Below are positions 18,357 through 27,442 of a stretch of 64,000 bases of DNA, in pieces. Positions within the stretch are counted from its first letter, which is position 1. Every line of letters begins with the position of its first letter. The DNA lies in assembly GCA_947066815.1 (NCBI GenBank), contig CAMSZT010000002.1, positions 1 through 64,000 of the forward strand. The letters are read 5' to 3'. Below the pieces are notes generated by a model. It searched no databases and had not been told where the DNA came from. It worked only from the letters and a program-made list of their open reading frames with translations. The translations under genes were made by a program, and so were the position numbers. The stretch comes from an uncultured Lachnotalea sp. GTDB lineage: Bacteria > Bacillota > Clostridia > Lachnospirales > Lachnospiraceae.

Positions 18357-18614
18357 TCAGCCGGGCACGGCCATGTCGGGCCAGGTGAGGATCACGTCCG
18401 CGATCTCTGTCTCATAGTCGCCCAGGATGTCTTCGCTCCTTCCTGCACATTTCACGTTGGTCTCGGCGCCCCATAGGCCGTCGTCCAAAAACTCCCACAC
18501 ATGGTAGCGAAGTCCCCGGAACTGGAAATCCAGGCTGCCGCAGTCATCCTCTTCCGCATAGGTGAAGAGGATGTTTTTTGTTTTCAGAGCCTGCTGTACT
18601 TTTAAAAGCCGCAT
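18357..18614 (-). CDS. Small conserved-looking protein of unknown function
   Basis: 85 residues, soluble, acidic, beginning MRLLKVQQALKTKNILFTYAEEDDCGSLDFQFRGLRYHVWEF. No recognised domain or signal peptide. The start at 18614 has CAGGAGGTCAACCC upstream; the longer ORF-track start (18632) overlaps that site. It ends next to the 240-bp palindrome and is divergent from the hybrid kinase gene. Confidence 0.7.
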   Translation of the reverse strand: MRLLKVQQALKTKNILFTYAEEDDCGSLDFQFRGLRYHVWEFLDDGLWGAETNVKCAGRSEDILGDYETEIADVILTWPDMAVPG

Positions 18615-18844
18615 GGGTTGACCTCCTGTCATATGATAAAACGTTTACTTCTTGCTGTCTTCATTGATAATGCGAAAACCTATCTGCCTCACAAAAATCG
18701 TGTGCCTCCACCGGAGGGCTTATAGTAAACGGCAGATACTTTTGTCATTTATTATAAGTATAACATGTTTTTCGCAATGTTGAATAAAAATCGTACGTTT
18801 ACGGATTTACGCAGGCTCTTTTTTGAGGACCGGACGTTTTTCCG

Positions 18845-18873
18845 TTTACTTTTTTGCAAAGCTGCGTTATGGT
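18845..18873 (+). promoter_or_regulatory. Promoter of the hybrid histidine kinase
   Basis: TTTACT, 17 bases, TATGGT, followed by AGAG. The same -35/-10 pair, spacing and flanks (GTTTACTTTT ... TATGGTAGAG) recur at 24597-24625. Confidence 0.6.
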
Positions 18874-18887
18874 AGAGGGAGAAATTT

Positions 18888-21878
18888 TTGCGAAAAGGGG
18901 GGATGGCGCAGGAGGATGCGCCGGAGAAAATGAAACAGCAGAAGAAAACATGGCAGCAGATCCTGTATGCGCTTCTTTTTCTGACCGTTGTGCTGATCTT
19001 ATTTTATACATACACGATGCAGAACCAGGCGCGCATCCAGGAACAGAACAGGATCTATGCGGAGGACTGCGCCAGGCAGGTGGCAGAACGTATTGAGAGT
19101 GAGTTTGACAATGCCCTGCAGCGGATCCAGAACAGCGCTTATCTGATCAGTACGGACGGAGAGGAACTGAAGATCAACGCCGGAGTGCTACGGGAGATGG
19201 AGGAGAACACCACCTTTGACGCCATCCGTTTTACCAATGCGGACGGTCTGAACCTTGCCTCCAACGGAGAAACCAGCGACAGTTCGGACCGGGATTACTT
19301 TGCCCGCGGGATGCGGGGGGAGAGCGGCGTGGAAACCGTGGCCCAGTCCAGGATCACCGGAAGGCCCATGATGGTTTTTTATGCGCCCATATACCGGGGA
19401 AAAGAGGTTGCCGGAATGTTTCTGGGACTCTATTTTGCGGAGGATTATCTGCAGGACATGGTCTCCGCCAGTTATTTTGGCGAGGCGGCCGACGTCTTCC
19501 TCTGTACGCAGGAGGGCAAGGTGATCGCCGACTCAAACGGAAGCGGCTACGGGGTGGACCTGTTCGATTTCCTGACCGGATCGGGCGTGATCGATAACGG
19601 GACCGCCGAAAAGGCGAGGACCGTGTTCACGGACGGCGGCGAGATCGCCCTCTTGTGCGGAGGAGACTGCAAGACGGACAATCTCTGCGTCGTTGACCTG
19701 CCCGGGCACAAGTATGTCCTTGCGCAGGTATTTCCCAAAAATATCACGCAGGCGATGGTGAGGCGGGCGAATATGGCGGGGGTGAGACTGGAGATCTCCC
19801 TGCTGATCCTGTTTGTGGTCTATATCCTGTTTCTTGCGGTCCATGCGCAGAGGCAGCAGAAGAAGCTGGAAAGAGAGAACAGGCTGATCGGAGACGTGCT
19901 CCGCGGTATGAACATCATCTTCTCTTCCCGGTATCTCATGGTGGATCTGGAAAAGGACCATTATTCCTATATGGCCGGGATCGGCCCCTTAAATACCGGC
20001 ATCCCGATGACAGGCGTTTACAGCGAGATGATCGCGCTCCACGCCGCGGATATCATCGGGGACGACGGGAAAAAGGCATTCCTGGACTTCTGCCGGGCCG
20101 ATACCCTCAGGAAGACTCTTTCTTCCGGAGATTCTGCCGTTCATGAATGCCATGTTTCCCGCCGGGGGAAGGAGGAGTGGGAGCATCTGCTGGCAGTGTG
20201 CCTGGAGCGAAAGGGCGGGACGCCGATGAGGCTTCTATTTGTCCGCCAGAATGTCACGGAGCAGGTGAGCGAACAGCGGGAGCAGCGGCAGGCCCTGCAG
20301 GATGCCCTGATGCAGGCACAGCGTGCCAATCAGGCCAAGACCACCTTCCTGTCCAATATGAGCCATGACATCCGCACGCCCATGAACGCGATCATCGGCT
20401 TTGCCACCATTGCGGACAGCCATATGGAGAACAAGGATCAGGTGCGGGACTGCTTGAAGAAGATCCTCTCCGCCAGCAGCCATCTGCTGGGGCTGATCAA
20501 CGATATCCTGGATATGAGCCGCATCGAGAGCGGAAAGCTGCAGATCCATGAGCAGGAGTGCCATATCCCGGAACTGATGCATGATCTGGTCAATATCATC
20601 CAGCCGCAGGTAAAGGCCAAACAGCTGGAGCTGTCCATGGACACCTTCGGAGTGGTAAATGAGGATATCGTCGCCGACCCGCTGAAACTCAATCAGATCT
20701 TTATCAATCTGATGGGAAATGCGGTCAAATACACTCCCGCGGGAGGGAACGTGACTTTCCGGATCACCCAGCGCGCCTCCTGCCGGCCGGGGTGGGGCGA
20801 TTATATTTTCGCTGTCGAGGATAACGGGATCGGAATGTCGGAAGAGTTTGTGAAGAGGATCTTTGAACCCTTTGAGCGGGAATCGACGGCCACGAGGAGC
20901 GGGATCCAGGGGGCCGGGCTCGGCATGCCCATCACCAAGAGCATTGTCGATATGATGGGGGGAGAGATCACCGTGGAAAGTGAAGCGGGGAAGGGGAGTA
21001 TCTTCACGGTAAGGCTTCCCCTGCGGCTTCAGGAGGCAGAAAAAACCGAAGAACGGATCGGGGAACTGGAGGGACGGCGCCTGCTGGTGGTGGACGATGA
21101 CCGCAGCGTCTGTGAAAACATATGTAAAATGCTGGAAAGCATCGGTATGCGTTCTGAATGGACGACTTCCGGTGAAGAGGCGGTATACCGCGCCAAGTCG
21201 GCCCGCGAGGAGGGGGATCCCTACCACACCTGTCTCATCGACTGTCAGATGCCGGAGACAGACGGCATGGAAACCGCAAGAAGGATCCGCAGCGCGGCGG
21301 GACAGGATACGCCCGTCATCATTTTTACTGCCTACGACTGGACGGACATCGAGGAGGAGGCGAGGCGGGCGGGCGTCACCGCATTCTGCGCCAAGCCGCT
21401 GTTTCTGTCCGACCTTAAGGCGGCGCTTTTGGCGGCGGACCAGACCGGCAGTCCGGGGGCCTGTGCGGCCGGCGCCGCCTGGACGCAGGTGGATTACAGC
21501 GGGAAGAGGCTCCTTCTGGTGGAGGATAACGAGTTAAACCGGGAGATCGCGGAGGTGGTCCTTGAGGAGGCCGGCTTTATGGTCGAGACCGCACCGGACG
21601 GGACCGATGCGGTCGCCATGGTGGAACGGTCGGCGGAGGGGTATTATGACGCCGTGCTGATGGACGTACAGATGCCGGTCATGAACGGATACGAGGCCAC
21701 GAAGGCGATCCGCGGGATGGAGCGGCGGGATGTGAGGATCCTGCCCATCATCGCTATGACGGCCAACGCTATGGAGGAGGATAAGGAGACGGCGCTCAAG
21801 AGCGGGATGAATGCCCATGTGGCAAAGCCTCTGGACATGGAACTGCTCATGAACGTGCTCCGCCGGTTTCTGCATTAA
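18888..21878 (+). CDS. Hybrid sensor histidine kinase with two receiver domains
   Basis: About 996 residues. Order: N-terminal transmembrane helix (about 22-42), extracytoplasmic dCache-like sensor (about 45-285), second transmembrane helix (about 297-320), PAS-like segment, HisKA with H493 in SNMSHDIRTPMNAI, an HATPase domain (NLMGNAVKYTPAGG; GIGMSEEF; GAGLGMPITKS), receiver 1 (D785 in LIDCQMPETDG) and receiver 2 (D926 in LMDVQMPVMNG). It senses an external ligand and relays phosphate internally. There is no separate response regulator nearby, so the output is unknown. TTG 18888 follows GAGGGAG; ATG 18903 or 18930 are alternatives. Confidence 0.9.
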   Translation: MRKGGMAQEDAPEKMKQQKKTWQQILYALLFLTVVLILFYTYTMQNQARIQEQNRIYAEDCARQVAERIESEFDNALQRIQNSAYLISTDGEELKINAGVLREMEENTTFDAIRFTNADGLNLASNGETSDSSDRDYFARGMRGESGVETVAQSRITGRPMMVFYAPIYRGKEVAGMFLGLYFAEDYLQDMVSASYFGEAADVFLCTQEGKVIADSNGSGYGVDLFDFLTGSGVIDNGTAEKARTVFTDGGEIALLCGGDCKTDNLCVVDLPGHKYVLAQVFPKNITQAMVRRANMAGVRLEISLLILFVVYILFLAVHAQRQQKKLERENRLIGDVLRGMNIIFSSRYLMVDLEKDHYSYMAGIGPLNTGIPMTGVYSEMIALHAADIIGDDGKKAFLDFCRADTLRKTLSSGDSAVHECHVSRRGKEEWEHLLAVCLERKGGTPMRLLFVRQNVTEQVSEQREQRQALQDALMQAQRANQAKTTFLSNMSHDIRTPMNAIIGFATIADSHMENKDQVRDCLKKILSASSHLLGLINDILDMSRIESGKLQIHEQECHIPELMHDLVNIIQPQVKAKQLELSMDTFGVVNEDIVADPLKLNQIFINLMGNAVKYTPAGGNVTFRITQRASCRPGWGDYIFAVEDNGIGMSEEFVKRIFEPFERESTATRSGIQGAGLGMPITKSIVDMMGGEITVESEAGKGSIFTVRLPLRLQEAEKTEERIGELEGRRLLVVDDDRSVCENICKMLESIGMRSEWTTSGEEAVYRAKSAREEGDPYHTCLIDCQMPETDGMETARRIRSAAGQDTPVIIFTAYDWTDIEEEARRAGVTAFCAKPLFLSDLKAALLAADQTGSPGACAAGAAWTQVDYSGKRLLLVEDNELNREIAEVVLEEAGFMVETAPDGTDAVAMVERSAEGYYDAVLMDVQMPVMNGYEATKAIRGMERRDVRILPIIAMTANAMEEDKETALKSGMNAHVAKPLDMELLMNVLRRFLH

Positions 21879-21911
21879 ACGGGGTGCGGCCCGCCGGGGA
21901 ACGGCATGGGA

Positions 21912-22795
21912 TCATCTCCTGTTTTCTCCGATCGTCTGTAAAAGGCTTTTCTCCGGGTCGGAGGTGTCCTGGGTGAGTTCCCAGATCATGATGCCGCCCA
22001 GGTTTTCTCCGGCGTATCTGGTTTTTCGGGCGATGGTGTCCACGCCGTTGTAATGGACCTCCATGCCGCTAAAGGCGGTGTGGTCTTTGCTCCAGGCGCT
22101 TGGGTCGCTCTCCAGAATAGTTCCGTAGTCTGCCCAGCCGGGCCTGGAATAGAAAGGAACGCCCAGCACCACTTTGTGGGCGGGAAGTCCTCTTGTTTCT
22201 CTCCAGTAGGTTCCGCAGTCCACGGCGAACTGATACGGGGAGTGGCGCTCGCCGTCACCTCCGTCATAGGCCATGACATTGATGAAATCCACGGCGTTTA
22301 ACACGGCGTCTGTGTGGGTGGCGGCATCGTAGTAGATGTTGCCGTCGGCGGTGGCGCCGCTCAAGACCGCCGCCGTCAGGAGCTTGCCCCTGGCGTGGAG
22401 CTTTTCGGACAGCGTGAGCATCAGGGATTCGTACTGTCTGGCGCTGCTGCCGTCGGTCCGGGGATGCTCCCAGTCCATGTCCACGCCGTCGAAGCCGTAT
22501 TCTTCGCACATGGCGAGAATGTTCTCTGCAAGGCGTTCCGTGCCGGCCTCGTCGGCGGTGGCTTCCATGAATACCGGTTCCAGAGGGACGTCCTGATAGC
22601 TCCAGCCGCCCACCGAGAGCAGCACCTTGGCCCCGTTCTCGTGGGCGGAGCCGATCAATGCCGAGGCGGTGTCCGGGTTGTCCAAATCCCGCAGGTCCCC
22701 CTCTGCCGGCCGGCGCACAGCCACAGGGCGGAGGCAAACAGGATGCCGGCGAGAAAGCCGTACAGGATGTGGAGGAATCGCTGTTTTTTATCCAT
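21912..22795 (-). pseudogene. Broken glycoside hydrolase family 18 (chitinase-like) gene
   Basis: The 3' part encodes most of a GH18 barrel: VLLSVGGWSYQDVP, the catalytic DxxDxDxE-type motif as FDGVDMDWEHP, NVMAYDGGDG and GIMIWELTQD. Upstream, a different frame begins MDKKQRFLHILYGFLAGILFASALWLCAG at 22795 behind an AAAGGAGG site, clearly a signal-anchor start. The two join out of frame near 22725, and the first GH18 strands (about 40-60 residues) are missing. A small internal deletion with frameshift explains this. The ORF-track GTG start at 22724 has no ribosome-binding site. Confidence 0.8.
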
Positions 22796-22881
22796 GGGTC
22801 TCTGCCTCCTTTGGGCCTGTTTTTATTCACTGTCTTCATTATATCGTGGGTGCGGCACCGGCGCAATGGGAACTCAAAGAA

Positions 22882-24216
22882 TTACTGTTTGAGGGTCCGG
22901 CGGCCGGCGAGGAGACGGAGGGTCAGGAGGAAGGTGGACAGCTCCGAGGCGGGGATGACGAGCCACACGCCGTCTGTCCGCAGGAAGGGGGGCAGGATGA
23001 AGAGGCCGATGATCGGAAATCCGAAGGTCCGGAGGAAGGAGATGAGGGCGGAGGATTTCCCGTCGGAGAGGGCGGTGAAGCATGCGGAGGCAAAAATATT
23101 GCAGCCGGAGAAGAGGAAGCTGAAGGAGAAAAGGAAAAAGCCGGTCCGGGCGAGGGTACGGACGGTCTGGTTTTCTCCGGCGAAGATCCCGGCCACGGCC
23201 CCGCCGGCCAGGAGGGAGAACAGGAACAGGAGCAGGGAGACAGCCGTGACGAAGCGAAGGCTGGCCCGGATGATCTTGTTCCGTCTTTTTTTGTTGCCGC
23301 TCCCGCAGTTGTAGCTGATCACGGGGGCGGCTCCCATGGAAAAGCCGATGATCACGGAGGTGAGCAGAAACTGGGAGTAGATGATCACCGTGACGGCGGC
23401 CACGCCGTCTTCCCCGGCAAGCTTCATCATGACGGCGTTGTAGAGGAAGGTGGTGACGGCGGTCGCAAGCTGACTCACCAGCTCGGAGGCCCCGTTGGAA
23501 CTGCTTTTCAGGAGGAAGGACAGATTCAGGCCGGGTCTGCAAAAACGGAGTTCGCCGTGGCCGAGGGAGAAGTATGCGGTGCCAGCCAGAGTCGGGATCA
23601 GGTATCCGATCCCCGTGCCCAGGGCGGCTCCGGCGATCCCCATCTGCAGGCGGACGATGAACAGGTAGTCCAGGATGAGGTTGGCGGTCCCGGCGAGGAC
23701 GGAGAGGAACAGCCCCAGGGAGGGCCTCCCGGCTGTCACAAAGAGGTTCTGGTAGAGCACCTGCATCATGTTGCAGCCGGCGAAGAGGAGCTGGATTCGC
23801 AGATAGTCCCGGCAGTAGGGGAGCAGGAGCCGGCTGGCTCCCAGTCCCAGAATGATCTCGTCGGTGAACAGGAGGCCGACGGCGGTGACGGTCAGACCGA
23901 GAAAGGCTCCGGCTACTATGAGGAGGGTGAAGTTCCTGCGGGCCTCGTCGTTTTTTCCGCCGCCCATGTCTGCCGCAATGACGGCGCTGCCGCCTGCCGC
24001 AAGCATGGTCCCGAGCCCGACGATCAGGTTGATCACGGGGCAGACAATGTTGATGGCGGACAGGGCGTCCGTGTTCACGAAGCGGGCCACGAACAGGGTG
24101 TCCACGACGGTGTAGAGTCCCATGAACAGCATCATGACCATGCCGGGGAGGGCAAAGCGGATCAGGGAGAGGGTGCCGAAATCCCGGGCGAGGGGGTTGG
24201 TTTCAGTCTGGCTCAC
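22882..24216 (-). CDS. MATE-family multidrug/Na+ antiporter
   Basis: 444 residues with about 12 membrane helices in two repeats. The N-terminus PLARDFGTLSLIRFALPGMVMMLFMGLYTVVDTLFVARFVNTDALSAINIVCP is typical of DinF/NorM-like MATE efflux proteins, with a GGSAVIAADMGGGKNDEARRNF loop. It exports drugs or metabolites using H+ or Na+; the substrate is unknown. The GTG start at 24216 follows AAGGAGGAAACCAGCC. It may be transcribed toward the broken GH18 gene. Confidence 0.92.
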   Translation of the reverse strand: MSQTETNPLARDFGTLSLIRFALPGMVMMLFMGLYTVVDTLFVARFVNTDALSAINIVCPVINLIVGLGTMLAAGGSAVIAADMGGGKNDEARRNFTLLIVAGAFLGLTVTAVGLLFTDEIILGLGASRLLLPYCRDYLRIQLLFAGCNMMQVLYQNLFVTAGRPSLGLFLSVLAGTANLILDYLFIVRLQMGIAGAALGTGIGYLIPTLAGTAYFSLGHGELRFCRPGLNLSFLLKSSSNGASELVSQLATAVTTFLYNAVMMKLAGEDGVAAVTVIIYSQFLLTSVIIGFSMGAAPVISYNCGSGNKKRRNKIIRASLRFVTAVSLLLFLFSLLAGGAVAGIFAGENQTVRTLARTGFFLFSFSFLFSGCNIFASACFTALSDGKSSALISFLRTFGFPIIGLFILPPFLRTDGVWLVIPASELSTFLLTLRLLAGRRTLKQ

Positions 24217-24340
24217 GGCTGGTTTCCTCCTTATGTCTGGGGGCCGGTCCGGAACTATGTCCAGGTACCGGTTCTGTGTCTGGTGTGACGGCGTTTCCGG
24301 GCGGGAGTGTGAACTGCTGGACCGGGTATCCGTACTCGAC

Positions 24341-24536
24341 GGACAGCTGTCGAATATTCTGACAATATTTCCGGTAAAAGCCCTCTGCGCCGTGGAAGCA
24401 AGACCAGAGAAGGCAGGAGGAACTCTTTTTCGAGTGACTTCTGCGGTTCTGGGCTTGCTGGAATGTTTGGGGCTGCAGGCTTTGGACGGACAAATTGTCA
24501 GGATATTCCTGCAATTTTACCTTTCGCAGTTACTTA
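24341..24536. mobile_element. MITE-like palindromic element, copy 2 (diverged end)
   Basis: A copy of the 7578/53115 element. It shares the core (TAAAAGCCCTCTGCGCCGTGG, GAAGCAAGACCAGAGAAGGCAGGAGG, TGACTTCTGCGGTTCTGGGCTTGCTGG, GGCTGCAGGCTTTGGACGGA) almost base for base with copy 3. The inner arms ATTCTGACAAT / ATTGTCAGGAT still pair. The right terminal repeat is diverged (CTTTCGCAGTTACTTAGG) and the left one is not recognisable, so this copy looks old or truncated. It occupies the 417-base gap between the MATE gene and the next gene; the rest of the gap holds only a promoter. Confidence 0.75.
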
Positions 24537-24596
24537 GGATATTATAGCGCAAAATGTAAAGTTTTTTTTCATGATTCTTGCTCAAAGAACTTTTTG

Positions 24597-24625
24597 TTTA
24601 CTTTTGGCTGTCCTTGGGGTATGGT
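24597..24625 (+). promoter_or_regulatory. Promoter-like pair matching that of the hybrid kinase
   Basis: TTTACT, 17 bases, TATGGT, then AGAG, nearly the same layout as 18845-18873. It sits just upstream of the hypothetical gene at 24679. Confidence 0.55.
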
Positions 24626-24678
24626 AGAGAGGAGTGATCTTGGCGTCGCGGAAAGGCGGGGCGGAATGGGGGGGGAGG

Positions 24679-25164
24679 ATGGATGTCGCAGGATACTTGA
24701 AAAAGGCCATGGGGCGTATTCACGGCGCCGGCAGGGACTGTCCGGAGAATGCGGACGGAAAACTCCGGATCCGTGCGGAGCGGGACAGTGTGTGCATGGG
24801 GGACGACTGCGATGCGCCCAACACCAGGTATCTGGACTACGGGCCGGATGAGCGGCTGTCGGAATTTATGGATTCCGTGGCAAACTATGTGCCTTTGATG
24901 AGGGAGGCCGTGTGGAGCGTCACATGGGAGGGCCGGACGATCGCCTACCTGGTCTTTGACGAGAAGGGGGATCATCTGTGTGAGCTTGCCGTGCCGGACG
25001 GCAGGGTATCGGAGCTTGCCGGGAAGCGCATCTATTGTCGGTATTACCACCGTTACAGCCTGCTGGATCACAAGGCCGTGCCGCCGGCTGAGTTATATCC
25101 GGAATGCGGGACGCTTCTGGAAAAGGTTAAGATCCATGAGAGGAAGGCCGAGGAGGGAATATGA
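24679..25164 (+). CDS. Hypothetical protein, no recognised domain
   Basis: 161 residues from ATG 24679 (MDVAGYLKKAMGRIHGAG). GTG 24634 and TTG 24640 are in-frame alternatives but lie at the predicted transcription start. It is soluble and mixed alpha/beta by eye, with Cys residues in SVCMGDDCDAPN and a tyrosine-rich IYCRYYHRY. I do not recognise the family. Its stop overlaps the start of the degraded MBL-fold gene (ATGA), so the two were once an operon. Confidence 0.6.
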   Translation: MDVAGYLKKAMGRIHGAGRDCPENADGKLRIRAERDSVCMGDDCDAPNTRYLDYGPDERLSEFMDSVANYVPLMREAVWSVTWEGRTIAYLVFDEKGDHLCELAVPDGRVSELAGKRIYCRYYHRYSLLDHKAVPPAELYPECGTLLEKVKIHERKAEEGI

Positions 25165-25538
25165 AATTAGTAAAGCTGACGCCTCACATTTATTACAGCG
25201 AGCCGGAACGGGAGACGGACCGTCCGGTGCTGGGATACATTGCGGGCGATAAAAGAGCCGTCATGGTGGACGCCGGCAATTCCAGGGCGCATTATGAAGC
25301 CTACCGGGAATTGCTGCGGGCGCATCGGCTGCGGATGCCGGAGGAGAGGATCGTATTTATCAGAGATATCTATGGGGACGACTGGTACCAGGGAAGAAAA
25401 CGGGATCGGATAAAACAAGGGCGCTTTATCAGGCGCTTGACGAGATTGATTTCGGACTCGCGGTTCCCGGACACAGTGAGCCCGTCTCCAAGGAATGGCT
25501 GATGGGATTTCTGGAGCAGTTTCTCAGGAAATGCTGAT
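25161..25538 (+). pseudogene. Degraded metallo-beta-lactamase-fold hydrolase
   Basis: The N-terminus MKLVKLTPHIYYSEPERETDRPVLGYIAGDKRAVMVDAGNS is a typical MBL-fold start. The metal-binding HxHxDH segment is absent: LLRAHRLRMP runs straight into ERIVFIRDIYGDDWYQG, a strand from the second half. A frame slip at an AAAA run (about 25412) follows, and the real C-terminus then continues in another frame as KTRALYQALDEIDFGLAVPGHSEPVSKEWL to a TGA at 25538. One internal deletion (about 80 residues) plus one lost base would explain it. It cannot be active. Confidence 0.82.
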
Positions 25539-25761
25539 CAGATCATCGTTTTCCTAACCTGGATGAGACAGAACCGAAATTTTGCCATTCTGTGCAGGAT
25601 TTCATTGTTAAGTGTCTAAAGAACGGCTGACGGTATTTCGGTGAGGATATCCGGAGGCTTGGAGGGGTGGCAGGCACGGCAGGATAAGGGCCTGCCGGAT
25701 TTAAGGCGCCGCATCACGGAGTGATGGCAGGGCTTAGGACAGATGGAAGTGAGGGGAAACC

Positions 25762-26346
25762 ATGACAGAGAGGGAAAAGATGCTGGCCGGGGAGCTTTAT
25801 GACTGCGGGGATGCCGAATTGTTGTCGCGGTGGCATAAGGCAAAGGATCTGGTGAGGGCGTATAACCTTGTGGATTCAGAAGATCGTGAGGAAAAGGACA
25901 GGATTTTAGGGGAATTGCTGGGGGGAAGAGGGGAAAACCTCTGAATCACGGCCCCGTTTTTTGTCGACTATGGCAATAATATCTATTTCGGGAATCATTG
26001 TGAGGTGAATATGAACTGTACGTTTCTGGATGACAATGTCATTCAGATCGGGGATCATGTCCTGATCGCTCCCAACGTGCAGATCTATACGGCTTTTCAC
26101 CCGACCAATGCCCTTGACCGATTTGGGGAGCCGAAAGCGGATGGTTCCTTTGAGTTCTGCAAAACGCAGACGGCTCCTGTCAGGATCGGGAACGATGTGT
26201 GGATCGGCGGCGGGGCCATTATCCTGCCGGGGGTGACGATCGGGAACAATGTCGTGATCGGAGCGGGAAGTGTCGTCACAAGGGATGTCCCGGACCACAC
26301 CGTGGCCTGCGGCAATCCCTGCCGGGTGATGAGGGAGAATAAATAG
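25762..26346 (+). pseudogene. maa: Maltose/sugar O-acetyltransferase interrupted by an in-frame TGA
   Basis: A maltose O-acetyltransferase-like hexapeptide-repeat protein of about 193 residues in a single frame. It starts MTEREKMLAGELYDCGDAELLSRW, and the catalytic His is in [10 protein letters not shown]. The left-handed helix repeats ([30 protein letters not shown]) are intact. Codon 61 is TGA (25942-25944) where a Trp is expected (GENL[14 protein letters not shown]), so one G-to-A change breaks it. The ORF track shows it as two pieces. The start has GGAAGTGAGGGGAAACC upstream. Confidence 0.88.
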
Positions 26347-26402
26347 GAAGAATGACCGGCGCATTGCTATGGAGTTTTTGATTTACATGGGGGGATGGCC
26401 GG

Positions 26403-26819
26403 ATGGCAACGTGGAGCGGGATTCGAAAAAAACTTGAGAGGGAATATTTGGCGCAATGTCTGCGGGGCCATATTCAATATTATGCAACATCTTATAGCAA
26501 AAGCCCGGATCATGAAGGGCGGGCGGCGATCCGGTATGACGGAAAAGAGATCATGAAGGGGTGCTATTGGAATAATTGGACGAAGGCGGAATAGTTTGAC
26601 AATCAGAGTATTGAGAAAAGCCTGATGAGCGATGACCTGATCGTGAGAATTTTTGCAATACTTGACCGAAGAGTCGGGAAGCGAAAACTGCGTTTGATCC
26701 AAAAGCAGATCGAGAAGGAGCCGGGGCCCTTCCGGGAGTTTTTTGCCATTCGTGCGAAGGCCGAGGGGCTTAAGCCGGAAGAGGACTTTGATAAAAAAGG
26801 AGTGGATTTTGATGAATGA
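26403..26819 (+). pseudogene. SF0329-family gene remnant with internal deletion and TAG
   Basis: The first part, MATWSGIRKKLEREYLAQCLRGHIQYYATSYSKSPDHEGRAAIRYDGKEIM, resembles the N-terminus of SF0329-family proteins. After a TAG at 26592-26594 the same frame continues as NQSIEKSLMSDDLIVRIFAILDRRVGKRKL, which resembles their C-terminus. The middle (roughly 80 residues) is missing. The function of the family is unknown. The 3' end overlaps the start of the YdeI-like gene and supplies its ribosome-binding site. Confidence 0.7.
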
Positions 26820-27372
26820 GGTTTTGACATTTGCGAGCAGGGAGGAATTCAGGGAATGGCTTTCCCGGAACTGTCTGTCGGAGGAGGGCGTCTGGCTGTT
26901 GTTTGGAAAGGTTGGCGGGCCAAAGACTATAAAGGCGGGGGAGGCGCTGGAGGAGGCGCTCTGCTTCGGATGGATCGACGGGCAGATGAAAAGCATCGAC
27001 GAGAAGTCTTACAGAAAGTATTTTTCCCTGCGCAGGGAGAAGAGCAAATGGTCGGAGAAGAATAAGGCCCTGGTCAGGAGCCTGGAGGAGCGGGGGCTTA
27101 TGACGGACTTCGGAAGGCGGAAAATCGAGGAGGCCAAACAGAACGGCCAGTGGGACGCTCCGAAGGCGGCGGCGGTCACGGAGGAGGATATCGCCGGGCT
27201 TTCGGCGCTGCTTTCGGGGTATGAGCCCGCCTTCACGAATTTTAAGGCCATGTCCCTGTCTGTGAAGAAGACCTACACACGGGCGTATTTTGAAGCAAAG
27301 ACGGATGCGGGGAGGGAGAAGCGGCTGGCCTGGATGGTAGACCGGCTGAACCGGAATCTGAAACCGATGTAG
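26812..27372 (+). CDS. YdeI/OmpD-associated family protein
   Basis: 186 residues matching the YdeI/OmpD-associated (bacteriocin-protection-like) family. Recognisable parts are EEFREWLSRNCLSEEGVWLLF, ALCFGWIDGQMKSIDEKSYRKYFSLRREKSKWSEKN and a C-terminal FKAMSLSVKKTYTRAYFEAKTDAGREKRL. Its biochemical role is not established. ATG 26812 follows AAAGGAGTGGATTTTG and overlaps the SF0329 remnant by 8 bases. The ORF-track start at 26743 is an upstream frame extension. The gene appears intact among broken ones. Confidence 0.82.
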   Translation: MNEVLTFASREEFREWLSRNCLSEEGVWLLFGKVGGPKTIKAGEALEEALCFGWIDGQMKSIDEKSYRKYFSLRREKSKWSEKNKALVRSLEERGLMTDFGRRKIEEAKQNGQWDAPKAAAVTEEDIAGLSALLSGYEPAFTNFKAMSLSVKKTYTRAYFEAKTDAGREKRLAWMVDRLNRNLKPM

Positions 27373-27442
27373 GGGCTGGCACTGCCTTGAGTAAAACGGC
27401 AAAATTTTGGTTCCGGTTTATCCGGGTTAGCGTGGAGGGAGA

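Noticed and set aside
22627-24288. 553-residue plus-strand ORF across the MATE gene
   Set aside because: Gly/Glu-rich low-complexity translation opposite a clear MATE transporter on the minus strand; a GC-rich antisense shadow.
25942-25944. TGA as selenocysteine or recoded tryptophan
   Set aside because: No SECIS-like hairpin follows, Sec has no role at that site, and other genes in the window end normally at TGA.
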